Origin: UBA6144 sp964399165
GTDB lineage: Bacteria > Bdellovibrionota > Bacteriovoracia > Bacteriovoracales > Bacteriovoracaceae
Assembly (NCBI GenBank): GCA_964399165.1
Contig: CAYNPO010000018.1
Span: forward strand, 6,621-70,620
Length of the DNA stretch: 64,000 bases
Direction: 5' to 3'
In this document: positions 34,503 to 43,128 of the stretch, one piece after another
How positions within the stretch are numbered: the stretch's first letter is position 1
Layout: every line of letters begins with the position of its first letter
Translations under genes and position numbers: made by a program
The notes under the pieces: model-generated
Told to the model about the DNA's origin: nothing
Seen by the model: only the letters and a program-made list of their open reading frames with translations
Databases searched by the model: none

Positions 34503-35465
34503 TCACCCTTGGGCGGAAGAACCCACGGCCTCGGCCGCCTGCAACGCCTTCAGCTCCTTGATGGACTGGACGGTGGCGTAGTAGCTGCCCTTGCGGAAGC
34601 CCTGGTACTTCTTGTCGTCGGCCGCGCGGGTGGTCTTGCCCACCATGCGGGTGGCTTTCTCCACGCTCACGGACTTCTTGCCGGACACAAACTTGGGGCG
34701 CACGCCGACGCGGGTGCCGTTCTCGTCCATGCCCAACGCCTGCAGCAGCTCTTTCTTGGTGAGGAAGGCGAACTGGCCCACGGGCAGGCCTTGGATGGTC
34801 AGGCCCTCGATCGCCACCCGGCGCAGCTTGTCCACGGTGAGTTCCATGGCCTCGCAGATCTTGCGGATCTCGCGGTTCTTGCCCTCGGAGAGGCGGAATT
34901 CCAGCCAGGTTTTACCGGGGAGCTGCTCGATCAGGCGCACGCTCTTCGGCCGCATGAGGCCGTCCTCGGTCATGACGCCCTTCCTGATCTTTTCCAGCAG
35001 GGCCTCGTGGACGTGGCCGAACACCTTCACCTCGTAGACTTTGGTGACCTCGTAGCGAGGGTGCATGATCTTGTTGGCGAGGTCGCCGTCATTGGTGAGG
35101 AGGAGCAGCCCCTCGGAGAGATAATCCAGGCGTCCCACGGGATAGACGCGGGAGACGCCCCACACCAGGTCCATGACGGTGCGGCGACCCTCGGGATCGT
35201 TGGTGGTGGTGACGTAGCCGCGGGGCTTGTTGAGCAGCACGTACTGCTTGTCCACGGACATGAGGTCGATGACGGCGTCGTTCACCTCCACCACATCCAC
35301 GTGGGGGTTCACTTTAGTGCCCAGGGTGGTGACGACCTCGCCGTTTACTTTTACGGCGCCGTCGGTGATGAGGGTCTCGGCCTTGCGGCGCGAACAGACG
35401 CCACAGTCAGCGATGACTTTCTGCAGGCGCAATTGGATGTTTTGGGGCTTGGATGCCTTGGGCAT
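34503..35465 (-). CDS. rluB: rRNA pseudouridine synthase (RsuA/RluB type)
   Basis: The 320-residue enzyme has an N-terminal S4 domain (LRLQKVIADCGVCSRRKAETLI) and a TruA-fold catalytic domain with the pseudouridine synthase motif PVGRLDYLSEGLLLLTNDG, whose Asp is the nucleophile, plus RLSEGKNREIRKICEAMEL. It converts a uridine of large or small subunit rRNA; the RluB name is the commonest assignment for the gene beside scpAB but RsuA/RluE cannot be excluded. The C-terminal 70 residues are basic. ATG 35465 follows AAGGAGAG. The scpA-scpB-rluB order is widely conserved. Confidence 0.93.
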   Translation of the reverse strand: MPKASKPQNIQLRLQKVIADCGVCSRRKAETLITDGAVKVNGEVVTTLGTKVNPHVDVVEVNDAVIDLMSVDKQYVLLNKPRGYVTTTNDPEGRRTVMDLVWGVSRVYPVGRLDYLSEGLLLLTNDGDLANKIMHPRYEVTKVYEVKVFGHVHEALLEKIRKGVMTEDGLMRPKSVRLIEQLPGKTWLEFRLSEGKNREIRKICEAMELTVDKLRRVAIEGLTIQGLPVGQFAFLTKKELLQALGMDENGTRVGVRPKFVSGKKSVSVEKATRMVGKTTRAADDKKYQGFRKGSYYATVQSIKELKALQAAEAVGSSAQG

Positions 35466-35515
35466 GGGACTCTCCTTCCGTCTCACGACGGTAGCGGGTT
35501 ATGGATGCGGCGAGA

Positions 35516-36892
35516 CTACTGGTTCAGGTCCGGATTGTCATCCTCCGGAAGGGCCTCGCTCAGGAAGCTCAAATCCAAGTCCATCTCCATGCCCTTCTGG
35601 ATGGCGGAATCCACCGTGAAATCCAGGGTTTTGATCTGCTCCTCCACGCTTTGGGCGTCTTCTTCCGTCGGGGCTTCCGTGGAGAGCCCCCCTTCCAATC
35701 GACCGAACACCTCGTCCAGCGCGGCTTCCAGTTCCCGGGCCTCGTTGGAGAGGACTTCGCTGCCGGCTTCGAAAACCGGGACGGGGCGGTTCTCCGCTTC
35801 CCAGGCCTCGTCGATCTCGGGGGCGTTGAGCAACCCCTCGGCTCCCAGGTCCGCCAAGCGCGGCTCCAGGGTGGCCATAAGGGGCTCGGAGAGGCTGGCC
35901 TGGCGGTTTTGGCGCACGCTCTCGTCCTTCCTCACGAACTCTTCCAGGATGTCGAAGGCCGATCTCTTCGGCGCGCCTTCGTCGGCGCCCTCGATCCGGC
36001 GCTTTTCCTCTTGCTTGAGCAGCATGGTGAAGTCGGTCTCGGCGGCAATGTCCTTGATGCTGGCGGAGAGACGGTCGAGTTCCTCGATCTCGTCAAAGTC
36101 GAACTTCTTGCGGTCACCGCCGAAGACCACGCTCTTGATGTCGGCGATGTTGCCCACGGTGTTCTGCGAGGCGAGTTCGGCGAGTTCGTGCTCAGGGGGC
36201 AGCTGGCCGATGTCGGAGAGGTTGAAGACTTCCAGGAACTCGGCGGTGGTGCTGAAAAGCGAGGGACGGCCAATCTCCTCGGAGCGGCCGGTAATGTGCA
36301 CCAGGCGCTTGTCCATGAGGGCGCGGATGATGTGGGAACTGTCCACTCCCCGGATGCGTTCCACCTCGGTTTTCGAGACCGGCTGCTTGTAGGCGATGAT
36401 GGCGAGGACCTCGAGGGCGGTGGGCGTGAGCACCAGGCCCTGGACCTTGAAGAGGGTCTGCACGAACTTGGCGTAGGTGGCCTTGGTACGGAACTGGTAG
36501 CCTTCGGCCACTTCCGCCAGGCGCAGACCGTGGTGCTTCTCCTCGTAGCCCTTCTGCAGGCGGGTGAGCGCCTCGTGAACCACGCGCAAGGGAAGCTCTT
36601 CGTCGATCTGGGCCTTGATCTTCTGGATGGAAATCGGGCGGTCGGACATGAAGATCAGGGTTTCCACGGCGCCGCAGAGGGTGTCGGGGTTCAGCCCGGT
36701 GCGGGCCTGCCACAGCTTGTCTTCCTGCTCGCGCTCGTCAAAGTGGTCCAGCTCCAGGGCGAAGTCCGGCACGGGTGGGGGTTCCGCGGCGGCGGGGGCG
36801 TCCCCCTCCAGCACCATGTCCGCGGCGGCGGCAAGGCCCGCGTCCAATTCGGCTTCGGCGGTCAGATCCCAGCTGTAGTTGATGTCGGTCAC
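35516..36892 (-). CDS. scpB: Segregation and condensation protein B with long C-terminal extension
   Basis: ScpB is the kleisin-interacting winged-helix subunit of the SMC condensin complex. The core occupies residues 65-235 (LCGAVETLIFMSDRPISIQK, LTPTALEVLAIIAYKQPVSK, EVERIRGVDSSHIIRALMDK, GRPSLFSTTAEFLEVFNL). Beyond the normal end, about 220 extra residues continue, acidic and rich in Glu, Asp and Leu (for example DFDEIEELDRLSASIKDIAA), probably disordered or helical. The N-terminus also has an acidic lead of about 60 residues. Usual ScpB is about 180-200 residues. The GTG start follows GGAGGA. Confidence 0.93.
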   Translation of the reverse strand: MTDINYSWDLTAEAELDAGLAAAADMVLEGDAPAAAEPPPVPDFALELDHFDEREQEDKLWQARTGLNPDTLCGAVETLIFMSDRPISIQKIKAQIDEELPLRVVHEALTRLQKGYEEKHHGLRLAEVAEGYQFRTKATYAKFVQTLFKVQGLVLTPTALEVLAIIAYKQPVSKTEVERIRGVDSSHIIRALMDKRLVHITGRSEEIGRPSLFSTTAEFLEVFNLSDIGQLPPEHELAELASQNTVGNIADIKSVVFGGDRKKFDFDEIEELDRLSASIKDIAAETDFTMLLKQEEKRRIEGADEGAPKRSAFDILEEFVRKDESVRQNRQASLSEPLMATLEPRLADLGAEGLLNAPEIDEAWEAENRPVPVFEAGSEVLSNEARELEAALDEVFGRLEGGLSTEAPTEEDAQSVEEQIKTLDFTVDSAIQKGMEMDLDLSFLSEALPEDDNPDLNQ

Positions 36893-36905
36893 GTCGTCCT
36901 CCGGG

Positions 36906-37745
36906 TCACTGCAGGGTCACGGGGTTTTCGGCGGTGGGCGCCGCGGGGGGCTTGGGCCCGCCCTCTTCGGCCTCGAAGCCATCGGCGGTCTCCACGTCGA
37001 AGGAAGAGAGGTCCTCCTTCACTTCCACGTAGATCGTGCCCATGGCCTCGTTCTGGTACACCTCCAGCTTCTTCAGGCGCGCGAGCTCCAGGAGCGAGAT
37101 GAAGGTGATGACTTTGTCGATGACTGTGGTGTCGGCCTGGTCGAGCAGACGGTCGAACTCGGTGGTCTCCCCCACCTTGAGGGTCTGCTTGAGCCGCAAG
37201 AGCTTCTCCTTGATGGAGAGGCGGTCGCGCTTGACCAGGGTGTACTTGCGCTTCTCCCGCCGGATCAGGTCGATCATGGTGGTGGTGAGGAGTTGCAAGT
37301 CGATGGGGGTGAGGATGCTGTCGGCCACGGCTTTGCGGTCCACCCGGGGCTTCACGAAGACCTCGTGGCCCTTCTTGTCCAACGCCCACAGCCGCTGGCC
37401 CAGGCGCTGGAAGCGCTCGAGCTCTTCCAGGCGGCGAATGAGCTCGGCGCGGGTGGTGATGGCGAGACCGCCGTCTTCCTGGGCAAAGCGCACCTTGTCC
37501 TGGTCGCTCTCCTCTACCGCAGTCTGGGATTTCAATGCCAGGAGCGTGGCGGCCATGAACAGGTATTCGCCGGCCACGTCGAAGTTCAGGTCCTGCATCT
37601 TCTGCAGGTAATCCAGGTACTGGGAAGTGATGTGGGGCAGGTCGAGCTCGCGCAGCGAGACTTCTTCCCGCTGCACCAGGTGCAGCAGGAGGGCCAACGG
37701 CCCATCGAACTGGTCGATGCGGACCAGGATGCCGGATTCAGACAT
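36906..37745 (-). CDS. scpA: Segregation and condensation protein A (kleisin)
   Basis: The 279-residue kleisin bridges the two SMC heads. The N-terminal SMC-neck-binding part reads VRIDQFDGPLALLLHLVQRE and ITSQYLDYLQKMQDLNFDVA with LFMAATLLALKSQ. The C-terminal winged helix includes VITFISLLELARLKKLEVYQ. The ATG at 37745 begins MSESGILV; codons further upstream are unsupported. It is followed by scpB after 13 bases, with which it forms the condensin accessory subcomplex. Confidence 0.95.
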   Translation of the reverse strand: MSESGILVRIDQFDGPLALLLHLVQREEVSLRELDLPHITSQYLDYLQKMQDLNFDVAGEYLFMAATLLALKSQTAVEESDQDKVRFAQEDGGLAITTRAELIRRLEELERFQRLGQRLWALDKKGHEVFVKPRVDRKAVADSILTPIDLQLLTTTMIDLIRREKRKYTLVKRDRLSIKEKLLRLKQTLKVGETTEFDRLLDQADTTVIDKVITFISLLELARLKKLEVYQNEAMGTIYVEVKEDLSSFDVETADGFEAEEGGPKPPAAPTAENPVTLQ

Positions 37746-37856
37746 GTGCGTGCCTCTCGTGTGTGGACTCTGGCCGCATCCTGCCGCCGACAGACAGTAT
37801 GACAGTGCGCGTGGGCTCTGAAATCTGATTAAATCTTTCGGCCACAACGCGAAGCA

Positions 37857-38540
37857 CTAAAAAGCTCCCAGAAGCGTGAAGAAGGTAAACACCAGCCATT
37901 GACCCACCTGCTGGGCGGGAGCCAGCACGTATCCGAGGGTATGGACGCCGAGGAAGGACAGCAACAAGACCGCCATGAAGATGAAGGGCGTCCATGCCGC
38001 CAAGGACTCATAGCGGAAGAGGGCCTCGCCTTTGAGGAAGCTGGATACCATCTTCGAACCATCCAACGGGGGCAACGGGATGAGGTTGAAGAAGGCCAGG
38101 ATGAAGTTGATGAACACCGAGTACTTCAGCATGCCCAACATCACCGTGTAAAAGCCGAAACTGGGGGGGACCTGGGTGGCAACAAAGGCCACCAGGAAGG
38201 CAGAAAGGGTGCCGAGCACCAGGTTGGCGAGGGGGCCGGCGAAGCTCACCCAGAAAATGCCCGGGCGTACTTTGCGGAAGTTGCGCACGTTCACGGGCAC
38301 GGGACGGGCCCAGCCGATGATAGCGAAGCCGGTGAAGGCGGAGAGCAGGGGGAAAAGCACTGTGCCCCAGGGATCGTAGTGGGCGGCTGGATTGAGGGTG
38401 AGGCGGCCCGCGGATTTAGCCGTATGGTCGCCGAAGCGCAGGGCCATCCAACCGTGGGCGGCTTCATGGGCGACGATAGCGAGCAAAAAGCCCGGCAGCG
38501 ACTGCGCGATGCTAAAGAGGACGGACGACAAGTTTTCCAT
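37857..38540 (-). CDS. Site-2 protease family (M50) membrane metalloprotease
   Basis: The 227-residue polytopic protease has HEAAHGWMALRFGD (HExxH at about residues 25-29) in the first helix and NLIPLPPLDGSK in a later one, supplying the third zinc ligand (LDG). SAGRLTLNPAAHYDPWGTVL and WARPVPVN are typical of the short SREBP/YwhC-type M50B subgroup. It has no PDZ domain, so it differs from RseP. This family gene commonly precedes scpAB, as here. ATG 38540 is chosen over a TTG six codons earlier. Confidence 0.93.
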   Translation of the reverse strand: MENLSSVLFSIAQSLPGFLLAIVAHEAAHGWMALRFGDHTAKSAGRLTLNPAAHYDPWGTVLFPLLSAFTGFAIIGWARPVPVNVRNFRKVRPGIFWVSFAGPLANLVLGTLSAFLVAFVATQVPPSFGFYTVMLGMLKYSVFINFILAFFNLIPLPPLDGSKMVSSFLKGEALFRYESLAAWTPFIFMAVLLLSFLGVHTLGYVLAPAQQVGQWLVFTFFTLLGAF

Positions 38541-38677
38541 GACGGTGCACCCTACCAAAACGCTCCGGTTGACGCAATTTTAAAACCCCTTTGTCGCAGT
38601 GCAAACCCCTTATAACGACGGAAGTCTGCTTGGTTTTTCTGCCCTGCTCAGGCATCATCGTGGAGAGGTAGGTCACC

Positions 38678-39121
38678 ATGGAAGGTCGGCACAAAAAAGT
38701 GCAAGTGGTTCTCGCGGCCCCCAATGGAGCCGGGGAATGGCACTTCCTCATCTTCAAGACCAACAAAGACCGCGGCCGTTTCTGGCAGAACGTGACGGGT
38801 TCCGTGGAAGGCAAAGAAACCTTCGAAGAGGCGGCCCTGCGGGAGGCGCAGGAAGAAAGCGCCTTGCCCTTGGAGGCCATCGTGGATATCCGCGACCTGG
38901 CGTTGGTCTTCACCTTCACTGACCGCTGGAAACGCAAAGTTGAGGAGCGCGCCTTCCTGATCGTGGGCGACCGCCAATGGGAACCCACCCTCGACTCTAA
39001 GGAACACGAAAGCTGCCGCTGGGTCTCCCTGCGCGAGCTCGCGCAAGGCCTGGTGGAGTGGCCCTCCAACCTGGAGGCGCTGAACAAGGCCGCGCGCATC
39101 CTGCGGAGAATGGCGGCTTGA
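38678..39121 (+). CDS. Nudix hydrolase
   Basis: The 147-residue protein has a full Nudix box, GSVEGKETFEEAALREAQEE followed by SALPL, matching GX5EX7REUXEEXGU except for Ser in place of the final Gly. The fold strands include VQVVLAAPNG and WHFLIFKTNK. RGRFWQNVTG before the box resembles the dihydroneopterin-triphosphate pyrophosphatase (FolQ/NudB) group. The substrate is a nucleoside-diphosphate-linked compound, not predictable further. Its TGA overlaps the TTG of the next gene. Confidence 0.92.
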   Translation: MEGRHKKVQVVLAAPNGAGEWHFLIFKTNKDRGRFWQNVTGSVEGKETFEEAALREAQEESALPLEAIVDIRDLALVFTFTDRWKRKVEERAFLIVGDRQWEPTLDSKEHESCRWVSLRELAQGLVEWPSNLEALNKAARILRRMAA

Positions 39122-40122
39122 AGCGCGCCCTGTGGGCCGCGCTCTGGCCTTTCTTCGCCCTCGCCCAGACCACCGACACGGATCTGCGCGCCCTCGACCG
39201 CAGGTTCCATCCCCATCCCTACATCGAGCCCTCCGCAAGGCCCCCACGGCATGCGGCACCGCCGGGAGCGCCCGTTTCCTACGCCAACATCCTGGCGAGC
39301 CCCCTAAACCAACGGGTCATAGTGAAGGGCGCGACCTTGGTGGACAACGCTGGCGGCACCACCCTCGCGCCCAAGGACACCATCGTGGAGGTGCATGACC
39401 TTCCCGACGAGCGAGGTTACTTTTACCTACCGGGCAAAGAGGGCGGGACTTTCCGAGCCCGCGTGCATGGTTCTTCTCTCTTCACCCTGGCAGACGTGAC
39501 GGAAATGTACGAGCCACCCCGCCAATACTCCGCCATCACTGAGGCCCGGGAACACACCCCTTATGACCGCCACCCGGGTTGGCGGGCCGAGGCGCTGTTC
39601 GGGCAAGGCCGCACCCGCCACCGCTGGACCGCGGACGCCCTGGACCGCGGGCTGGAGGACACCTTCGCCACGCGCCTGGGCGCTTCGGCGTTGTTTGACT
39701 GGCAGGGACGTTTCCAGTTGGGCCCCACTTTTCAGTATGAGACAGCCGCTTTCGAGGGAAGCGCCCTCAAGGCAAACTACCACAATCCCAGTTTCGGGCT
39801 GGCGGTGAAGTCAGGGCTGTTGGGCGAGCGCACGGTACTCTCGCGGGTGGGCGCCCAGTTTCGCACCGGTCCCTTTGCGCGACTGGACGTGAAGGCCGCT
39901 CCCGGCGAGGGGCTGCCCGCCCGCGTGCCCCTCAACGTCACTTCGCTCCTCCTTTCCTGGGAGAACGTGCGCTCCAACCGCGTGGGCGACTGGAGCTGGG
40001 GACTCTCTTGGCAACGGGAATGGGTGAGTTTGCGCCGGCAGGAAGGCAGCGTCGCTCTCAGAGACGCGAACAGCACCAACGACCAGATGTCCGTCTTCGT
40101 CACCCAAGGATTCGCCTTGTGA
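39118..40122 (+). CDS. Outer-membrane protein with SH3-like N-terminus and beta-barrel C-terminus
   Basis: TTG 39118 overlaps the Nudix stop as TTGA and gives a signal peptide MKRALWAALWPFFALA. Residues 60-140 look like a small beta domain (VIVKGATLVDNAGGTTLAPK, DERGYFYLPGKEGGTFRARV). From about residue 190 the sequence alternates hydrophobic and polar residues with aromatic caps (ASALFDWQGRFQLGPTFQYE, TSLLLSWENVRS, WSWGLSWQREWVSL) and ends VFVTQGFAL, as an outer-membrane barrel does. No family is recognised. It is the first of a coupled pair with the next gene. Confidence 0.78.
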   Translation: MKRALWAALWPFFALAQTTDTDLRALDRRFHPHPYIEPSARPPRHAAPPGAPVSYANILASPLNQRVIVKGATLVDNAGGTTLAPKDTIVEVHDLPDERGYFYLPGKEGGTFRARVHGSSLFTLADVTEMYEPPRQYSAITEAREHTPYDRHPGWRAEALFGQGRTRHRWTADALDRGLEDTFATRLGASALFDWQGRFQLGPTFQYETAAFEGSALKANYHNPSFGLAVKSGLLGERTVLSRVGAQFRTGPFARLDVKAAPGEGLPARVPLNVTSLLLSWENVRSNRVGDWSWGLSWQREWVSLRRQEGSVALRDANSTNDQMSVFVTQGFAL

Positions 40123-41186
40123 GGGTGCTACTGGCCTTCTTCCTCCTCGCGGGCGCAGCCCATGCCGCCGAAGGCATGGTGGTTGTGCTCGAGGCCCCGC
40201 TGTTCGCCCGGCCCAACAAAGACGCGCCGGTGGTTCAGTACGTGCGCAAGGGCGAGAAGATTTATCTCCACCCCGAAGTTCTCGCCGATCCCAACGCCCA
40301 CGCGGCCCTGGCCCCGGGTCCGGAGGGCAGGCGACGTGCCGAGGAGTCCTTGGGGGTGGAGATGCCGGCGCCCGTGGATCCCGCCTCCACATTCCTGAGG
40401 GCCAAAGACAATCAGGGCCGCGACGCTTGGATCCTGCGCGAGCACGTGCACGTCTGGTACGAGGATCGGCGGGAATGGGCCCAACGGGACCCCATACCGG
40501 ACCCCACCGACTACCGTTTGATGGAACCGTTGCCCGAAGGCTATCCCCTGGACAAGAGCCCCCGTTCCCGCGCTTGGGCCCAGCTGGCCCTGGCATCCCC
40601 TTGGGCCCGCTCCTACCCTTACGAGCGTGACACGCGCAACAAGGCACACGACACGCAACTGGAGCTCACGGCCTCGGTCATGTGGCGCCGCTCGGACCGC
40701 CCTCTCAACCGCTGGTTCATGGGAATCTCCGCGACCTGGCGCCAAACGGAGGTGGAATACCTCATGCCAGGCTTTGGCAGTCGCGAGCGTTGGAGCCGCT
40801 TTGGTTTCGGCCCAAGCGTGAGCTATGACGTCCTCCGCGGGGAGAAGAGCCGCCTTTCCCTGTACGGCACCGCCATGCTTTACCCGTTCACGCAGCTCAC
40901 GGTGACCCAGTCCGACCTCACCGCCACCAGCGATCCCGCCAACGATAGCCGCACCTACTGGGGTTTCAACGCCGGCGCACGCACGGGCGCCCAGTGGCAG
41001 CGGGCCCTGGGGGCCAACCTAGATGCCATGGTGGGCGCCTGGGGCGAAGCCGAACTTCCCTTGCCCATGCGCTCCCGCAACACTGCCGCACAGCCTTCCT
41101 GGTGGCGAGCAGACAAAGGCGAGCGTTTCACTTCGCCCGCCCTGTTCTCCTTCGCCATCTTCGTGGGATTGCAGTCCGCGTACTGA
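40119..41186 (+). CDS. Second outer-membrane beta-barrel protein of the pair
   Basis: The GTG at 40119 overlaps the previous TGA (GTGA) and starts a signal peptide MRVLLAFFLLAGAAHA. Residues 17-130 contain an SH3-like part (VVVLEAPLFARPNKDAPVVQ, KGEKIYLHPEVL) ending in AWILREHVHVWYEDRREW. The C-terminal half alternates like a barrel (ELTASVMWRR, WFMGISATWRQTEVEYLMPG, RFGFGPSVSYDVL, RLSLYGTAMLYPFTQLTV) and ends FAIFVGLQSAY. The build repeats that of the upstream gene, suggesting an old duplication. The function is unknown, possibly envelope structure or secretion. Confidence 0.78.
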   Translation: MRVLLAFFLLAGAAHAAEGMVVVLEAPLFARPNKDAPVVQYVRKGEKIYLHPEVLADPNAHAALAPGPEGRRRAEESLGVEMPAPVDPASTFLRAKDNQGRDAWILREHVHVWYEDRREWAQRDPIPDPTDYRLMEPLPEGYPLDKSPRSRAWAQLALASPWARSYPYERDTRNKAHDTQLELTASVMWRRSDRPLNRWFMGISATWRQTEVEYLMPGFGSRERWSRFGFGPSVSYDVLRGEKSRLSLYGTAMLYPFTQLTVTQSDLTATSDPANDSRTYWGFNAGARTGAQWQRALGANLDAMVGAWGEAELPLPMRSRNTAAQPSWWRADKGERFTSPALFSFAIFVGLQSAY

Positions 41187-41313
41187 ACCAGTCGGACACC
41201 GTCGACTTTTTTTACACTCCCCGCAAAAAAACGCCTAAAGCTTCGCCAGCGCCTCCCGAAGAGAAGGTCAGCACGGCGGACAGGATGTCCCGCCCCATAC
41301 TCAGGAGGAGCCC

Positions 41314-41547
41314 ATGAACACACAGAAAAAATCCCAGAACGGCAAACAGAACAAAGACGTGCTCTTCCAGAAGATCGGCCAGACGTGGTTCATCTTCAGC
41401 GAAACCAACGGCGAAGTGACGTACTCGGTGATGCCCCAAGGCATGGACCCCCGCACCACCAAGCTTGAGCTCTACGAGATCATCGAGAACCACATCGACC
41501 GCGTGGCTTCCCACAAACAACGCGGCAGCGAAGCCGGCGCGGCCTAA
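41314..41547 (+). CDS. Small conserved-looking protein
   Basis: The 77-residue cytoplasmic protein starts at an ATG with AGGAGG at good spacing. A Lys/Asn/Gln-rich head (MNTQKKSQNGKQNKD) is followed by a compact segment, VLFQKIGQTWFIFSETNGEV, then TYSVMPQGMDPRTTKLELYE and a helix IIENHIDRVASHK. No family is recognised. It is followed at once by another possible small gene and then the aminotransferase gene. Confidence 0.75.
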   Translation: MNTQKKSQNGKQNKDVLFQKIGQTWFIFSETNGEVTYSVMPQGMDPRTTKLELYEIIENHIDRVASHKQRGSEAGAA

Positions 41548-41549
41548 GC

Positions 41550-41732
41550 TTGGGCCTCCAACGAAAACCTCGGGGCTTCCAGGGGCTTTACGCCCATGGA
41601 GACCCCGCGGCCGACAAACGCTCGGTGGAGGAGCTCCGCCGGCGCATCCTGGAGCGCCTCCTCGCCGACCCAGACACCGCCCGCAAAGCGGCCCTGATCC
41701 TCGAAGCGTGGTTGCGGCCCCCCCGCAAGTGA
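41550..41732 (+). CDS. Possible small protein (60 residues)
   Basis: A TTG at 41550, two bases after the previous stop, opens a 60-residue basic protein with an amphipathic helix EELRRRILERLLADPDTARK and KAALILEAWLRPPRK. Codon third positions are GC-rich like neighbouring genes and the helix periodicity is regular, but there is no clear Shine-Dalgarno. Coupling to the gene before could explain that. It may be spurious. Confidence 0.45.
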   Translation: MGLQRKPRGFQGLYAHGDPAADKRSVEELRRRILERLLADPDTARKAALILEAWLRPPRK

Positions 41733-41763
41733 GCTAGCTTAGACGGAACTCCGAGGGGGTTCC

Positions 41764-42873
41764 ATGTCACGACAAGTCAGCTTCTACAATTTCCCCAAAC
41801 TCCACGACGAAAAATTCCAGCAAGAAGTGATGAAGCGCTTTGGCGAGATCGTCGCCAACAACGCCTTCGTGGAAGGCAAGTGGAACGCGGCCTTCGAGGA
41901 AGAGTTCGCCCGCCAGCAGGGGGCCAAGCACTGCCTGCTGCTCGCCAACGGCACCGACGCACTCGAGTTGGCCCTCATCGCCGCCGGCGTGAGGCCCGGG
42001 GACAAGGTCGCCATCACCTCCATCAGTTTTTACGCCACCGCCGAGTGCGTGGTCACGGTGGGCGCCACACCGGTCTTCGTGGACGTGTTCCCCGACACCG
42101 GCCTCATGGACCCCGCCTCCCTGGCACGCATCGTCCAACAGCACGACATCAAGGCCGTGATCCCCGTCCACATCTATGGTCTGCCCGCCGACATTTCCGC
42201 CATCGAAGGAGTCTGCCGGCCCAAAGGCATCAAGATCATTGAGGACGGGGCCCAGTGCCAGGGCGGCTCTTACGAGAACGGGCGCCCCATGGGCTCAAGC
42301 GAGAACATCACCACGTTCTCCTTCTACCCCACCAAAAACCTGGGCGCCTTCGGTGACGCCGGCGCCGTGACCTTCCACGACGACTCTCTCAAGCAAACCT
42401 TTTTGTCCCTCAGAAACCACGGTCGCTCCCCCACTGGCCACGCCCTCGTCGGTCGCAACAGCCGCTGCGACCACCTCCAGGCGGCCGTACTGCACCTCAA
42501 GCTCTCCACCACCGAGAAACTCAACCGGGACCGCAAGACCATCGCCAAGAAGTACCTCCAAGCGCTCAAGGGCCTTCCCCTGCGCCTCGTTCCCGAGAAA
42601 TATGCCGAACTCTCCTCCTGGCACCTGTTCCCGGTGGGCGTGGAGAACAAGGACGTGAAGTATAAGCTGCGTGAGCATCTCACTGCAGCGGGCGTGGGCA
42701 ACATGCTCTTTTACGAGAAGGCCCTTCCCGAAGAAAGGCCCATCGCCCACTATCCAGGGGAGACAACCCACGCGGCCCCCTTCGCCGCCCAGACGCTGTG
42801 CCTGCCCATGCACCCGTTCCTTGAAGACGCTGACATCGAGTACGTGCGCGATACGCTGAAAAAATTCTTTTAA
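41764..42873 (+). CDS. DegT/DnrJ/EryC1 family PLP-dependent aminotransferase
   Basis: The 369-residue fold-type I enzyme aminates nucleotide-linked or lipid-linked sugars. PLP contacts are visible: ANGTDALELAL (phosphate), IIEDGAQCQGG (Asp161 to pyridine N) and FSFYPTKNLGAFGDAGAV with the Schiff-base Lys191. The usual NxRxxH-type motif appears as LRNHGRSPTG. Such enzymes make amino sugars for O-antigen, capsule or flagellin glycosylation. No other sugar-nucleotide gene adjoins, though flagellin is the next gene, so flagellin glycan or LPS synthesis are both possible. Confidence 0.92.
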   Translation: MSRQVSFYNFPKLHDEKFQQEVMKRFGEIVANNAFVEGKWNAAFEEEFARQQGAKHCLLLANGTDALELALIAAGVRPGDKVAITSISFYATAECVVTVGATPVFVDVFPDTGLMDPASLARIVQQHDIKAVIPVHIYGLPADISAIEGVCRPKGIKIIEDGAQCQGGSYENGRPMGSSENITTFSFYPTKNLGAFGDAGAVTFHDDSLKQTFLSLRNHGRSPTGHALVGRNSRCDHLQAAVLHLKLSTTEKLNRDRKTIAKKYLQALKGLPLRLVPEKYAELSSWHLFPVGVENKDVKYKLREHLTAAGVGNMLFYEKALPEERPIAHYPGETTHAAPFAAQTLCLPMHPFLEDADIEYVRDTLKKFF

Positions 42874-42884
42874 GAAGCCGTTCA

Positions 42885-42912
42885 CGGAAGGGAGACTTTC
42901 TTCTCCCTTCCG
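42885..42912 (+). terminator. Strong hairpin after the aminotransferase gene
   Basis: CGGAAGGGAGA and TCTCCCTTCCG form a perfect 11-bp stem with a six-base loop, 12 bases after the stop. No T-run follows, so it may terminate inefficiently or protect the mRNA 3' end. Confidence 0.5.
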
Positions 42913-43017
42913 CTCGTTACGAGTAGCCGACGATTCCACTCCAGTTATTTCCCCTCGGGTTTAGGAAAAATTTTCCTCAAATTCCTCAAAGGCCCACCGA
43001 AACGCTTGGTCAAGAAG

Positions 43018-43036
43018 CCCAACCATGGTGGTTGGG
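43018..43036 (+). promoter_or_regulatory. Hairpin in the flagellin upstream region
   Basis: CCCAACCA and TGGTTGGG pair perfectly around TGG, 93 bases before the fliC ATG. It may be an operator or an mRNA-stabilising 5' stem. Confidence 0.4.
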
Positions 43037-43103
43037 AACAAGTATTGACTGAGGGCATGGAGCCCACGCGGCCTGAACAACCGCGACGAGCAGGGAGGTT
43101 TTG

Positions 43104-43124
43104 ATGGTTATCAACGGAGGTTAG
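43104..43124 (+). CDS. Six-codon leader mini-ORF before flagellin
   Basis: ATG GTT ATC AAC GGA GGT TAG encodes MVINGG with its own GGGAGG five bases upstream. The GGAGGT codons are themselves the Shine-Dalgarno of fliC, and the stop lies four bases before the fliC ATG. Ribosomes on the mini-ORF would occupy the fliC ribosome binding site. Confidence 0.4.
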   Translation: MVINGG

Positions 43125-43128
43125 GTCT

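Noticed and set aside
34473..36392. 639-codon plus-strand open frame across rluB and scpB
   Set aside because: It is a composition-driven shadow rich in Leu, Gly, His and later Ser/Arg; both underlying minus-strand genes have full family motifs and ribosome binding sites.
42924..42945. GCCGACGA as a sigma-28 -10 element for fliC
   Set aside because: It matches 6 of 8 of the GCCGATAA consensus but no TAAA-type -35 is found at the right distance, and it lies about 200 bases from the start codon.
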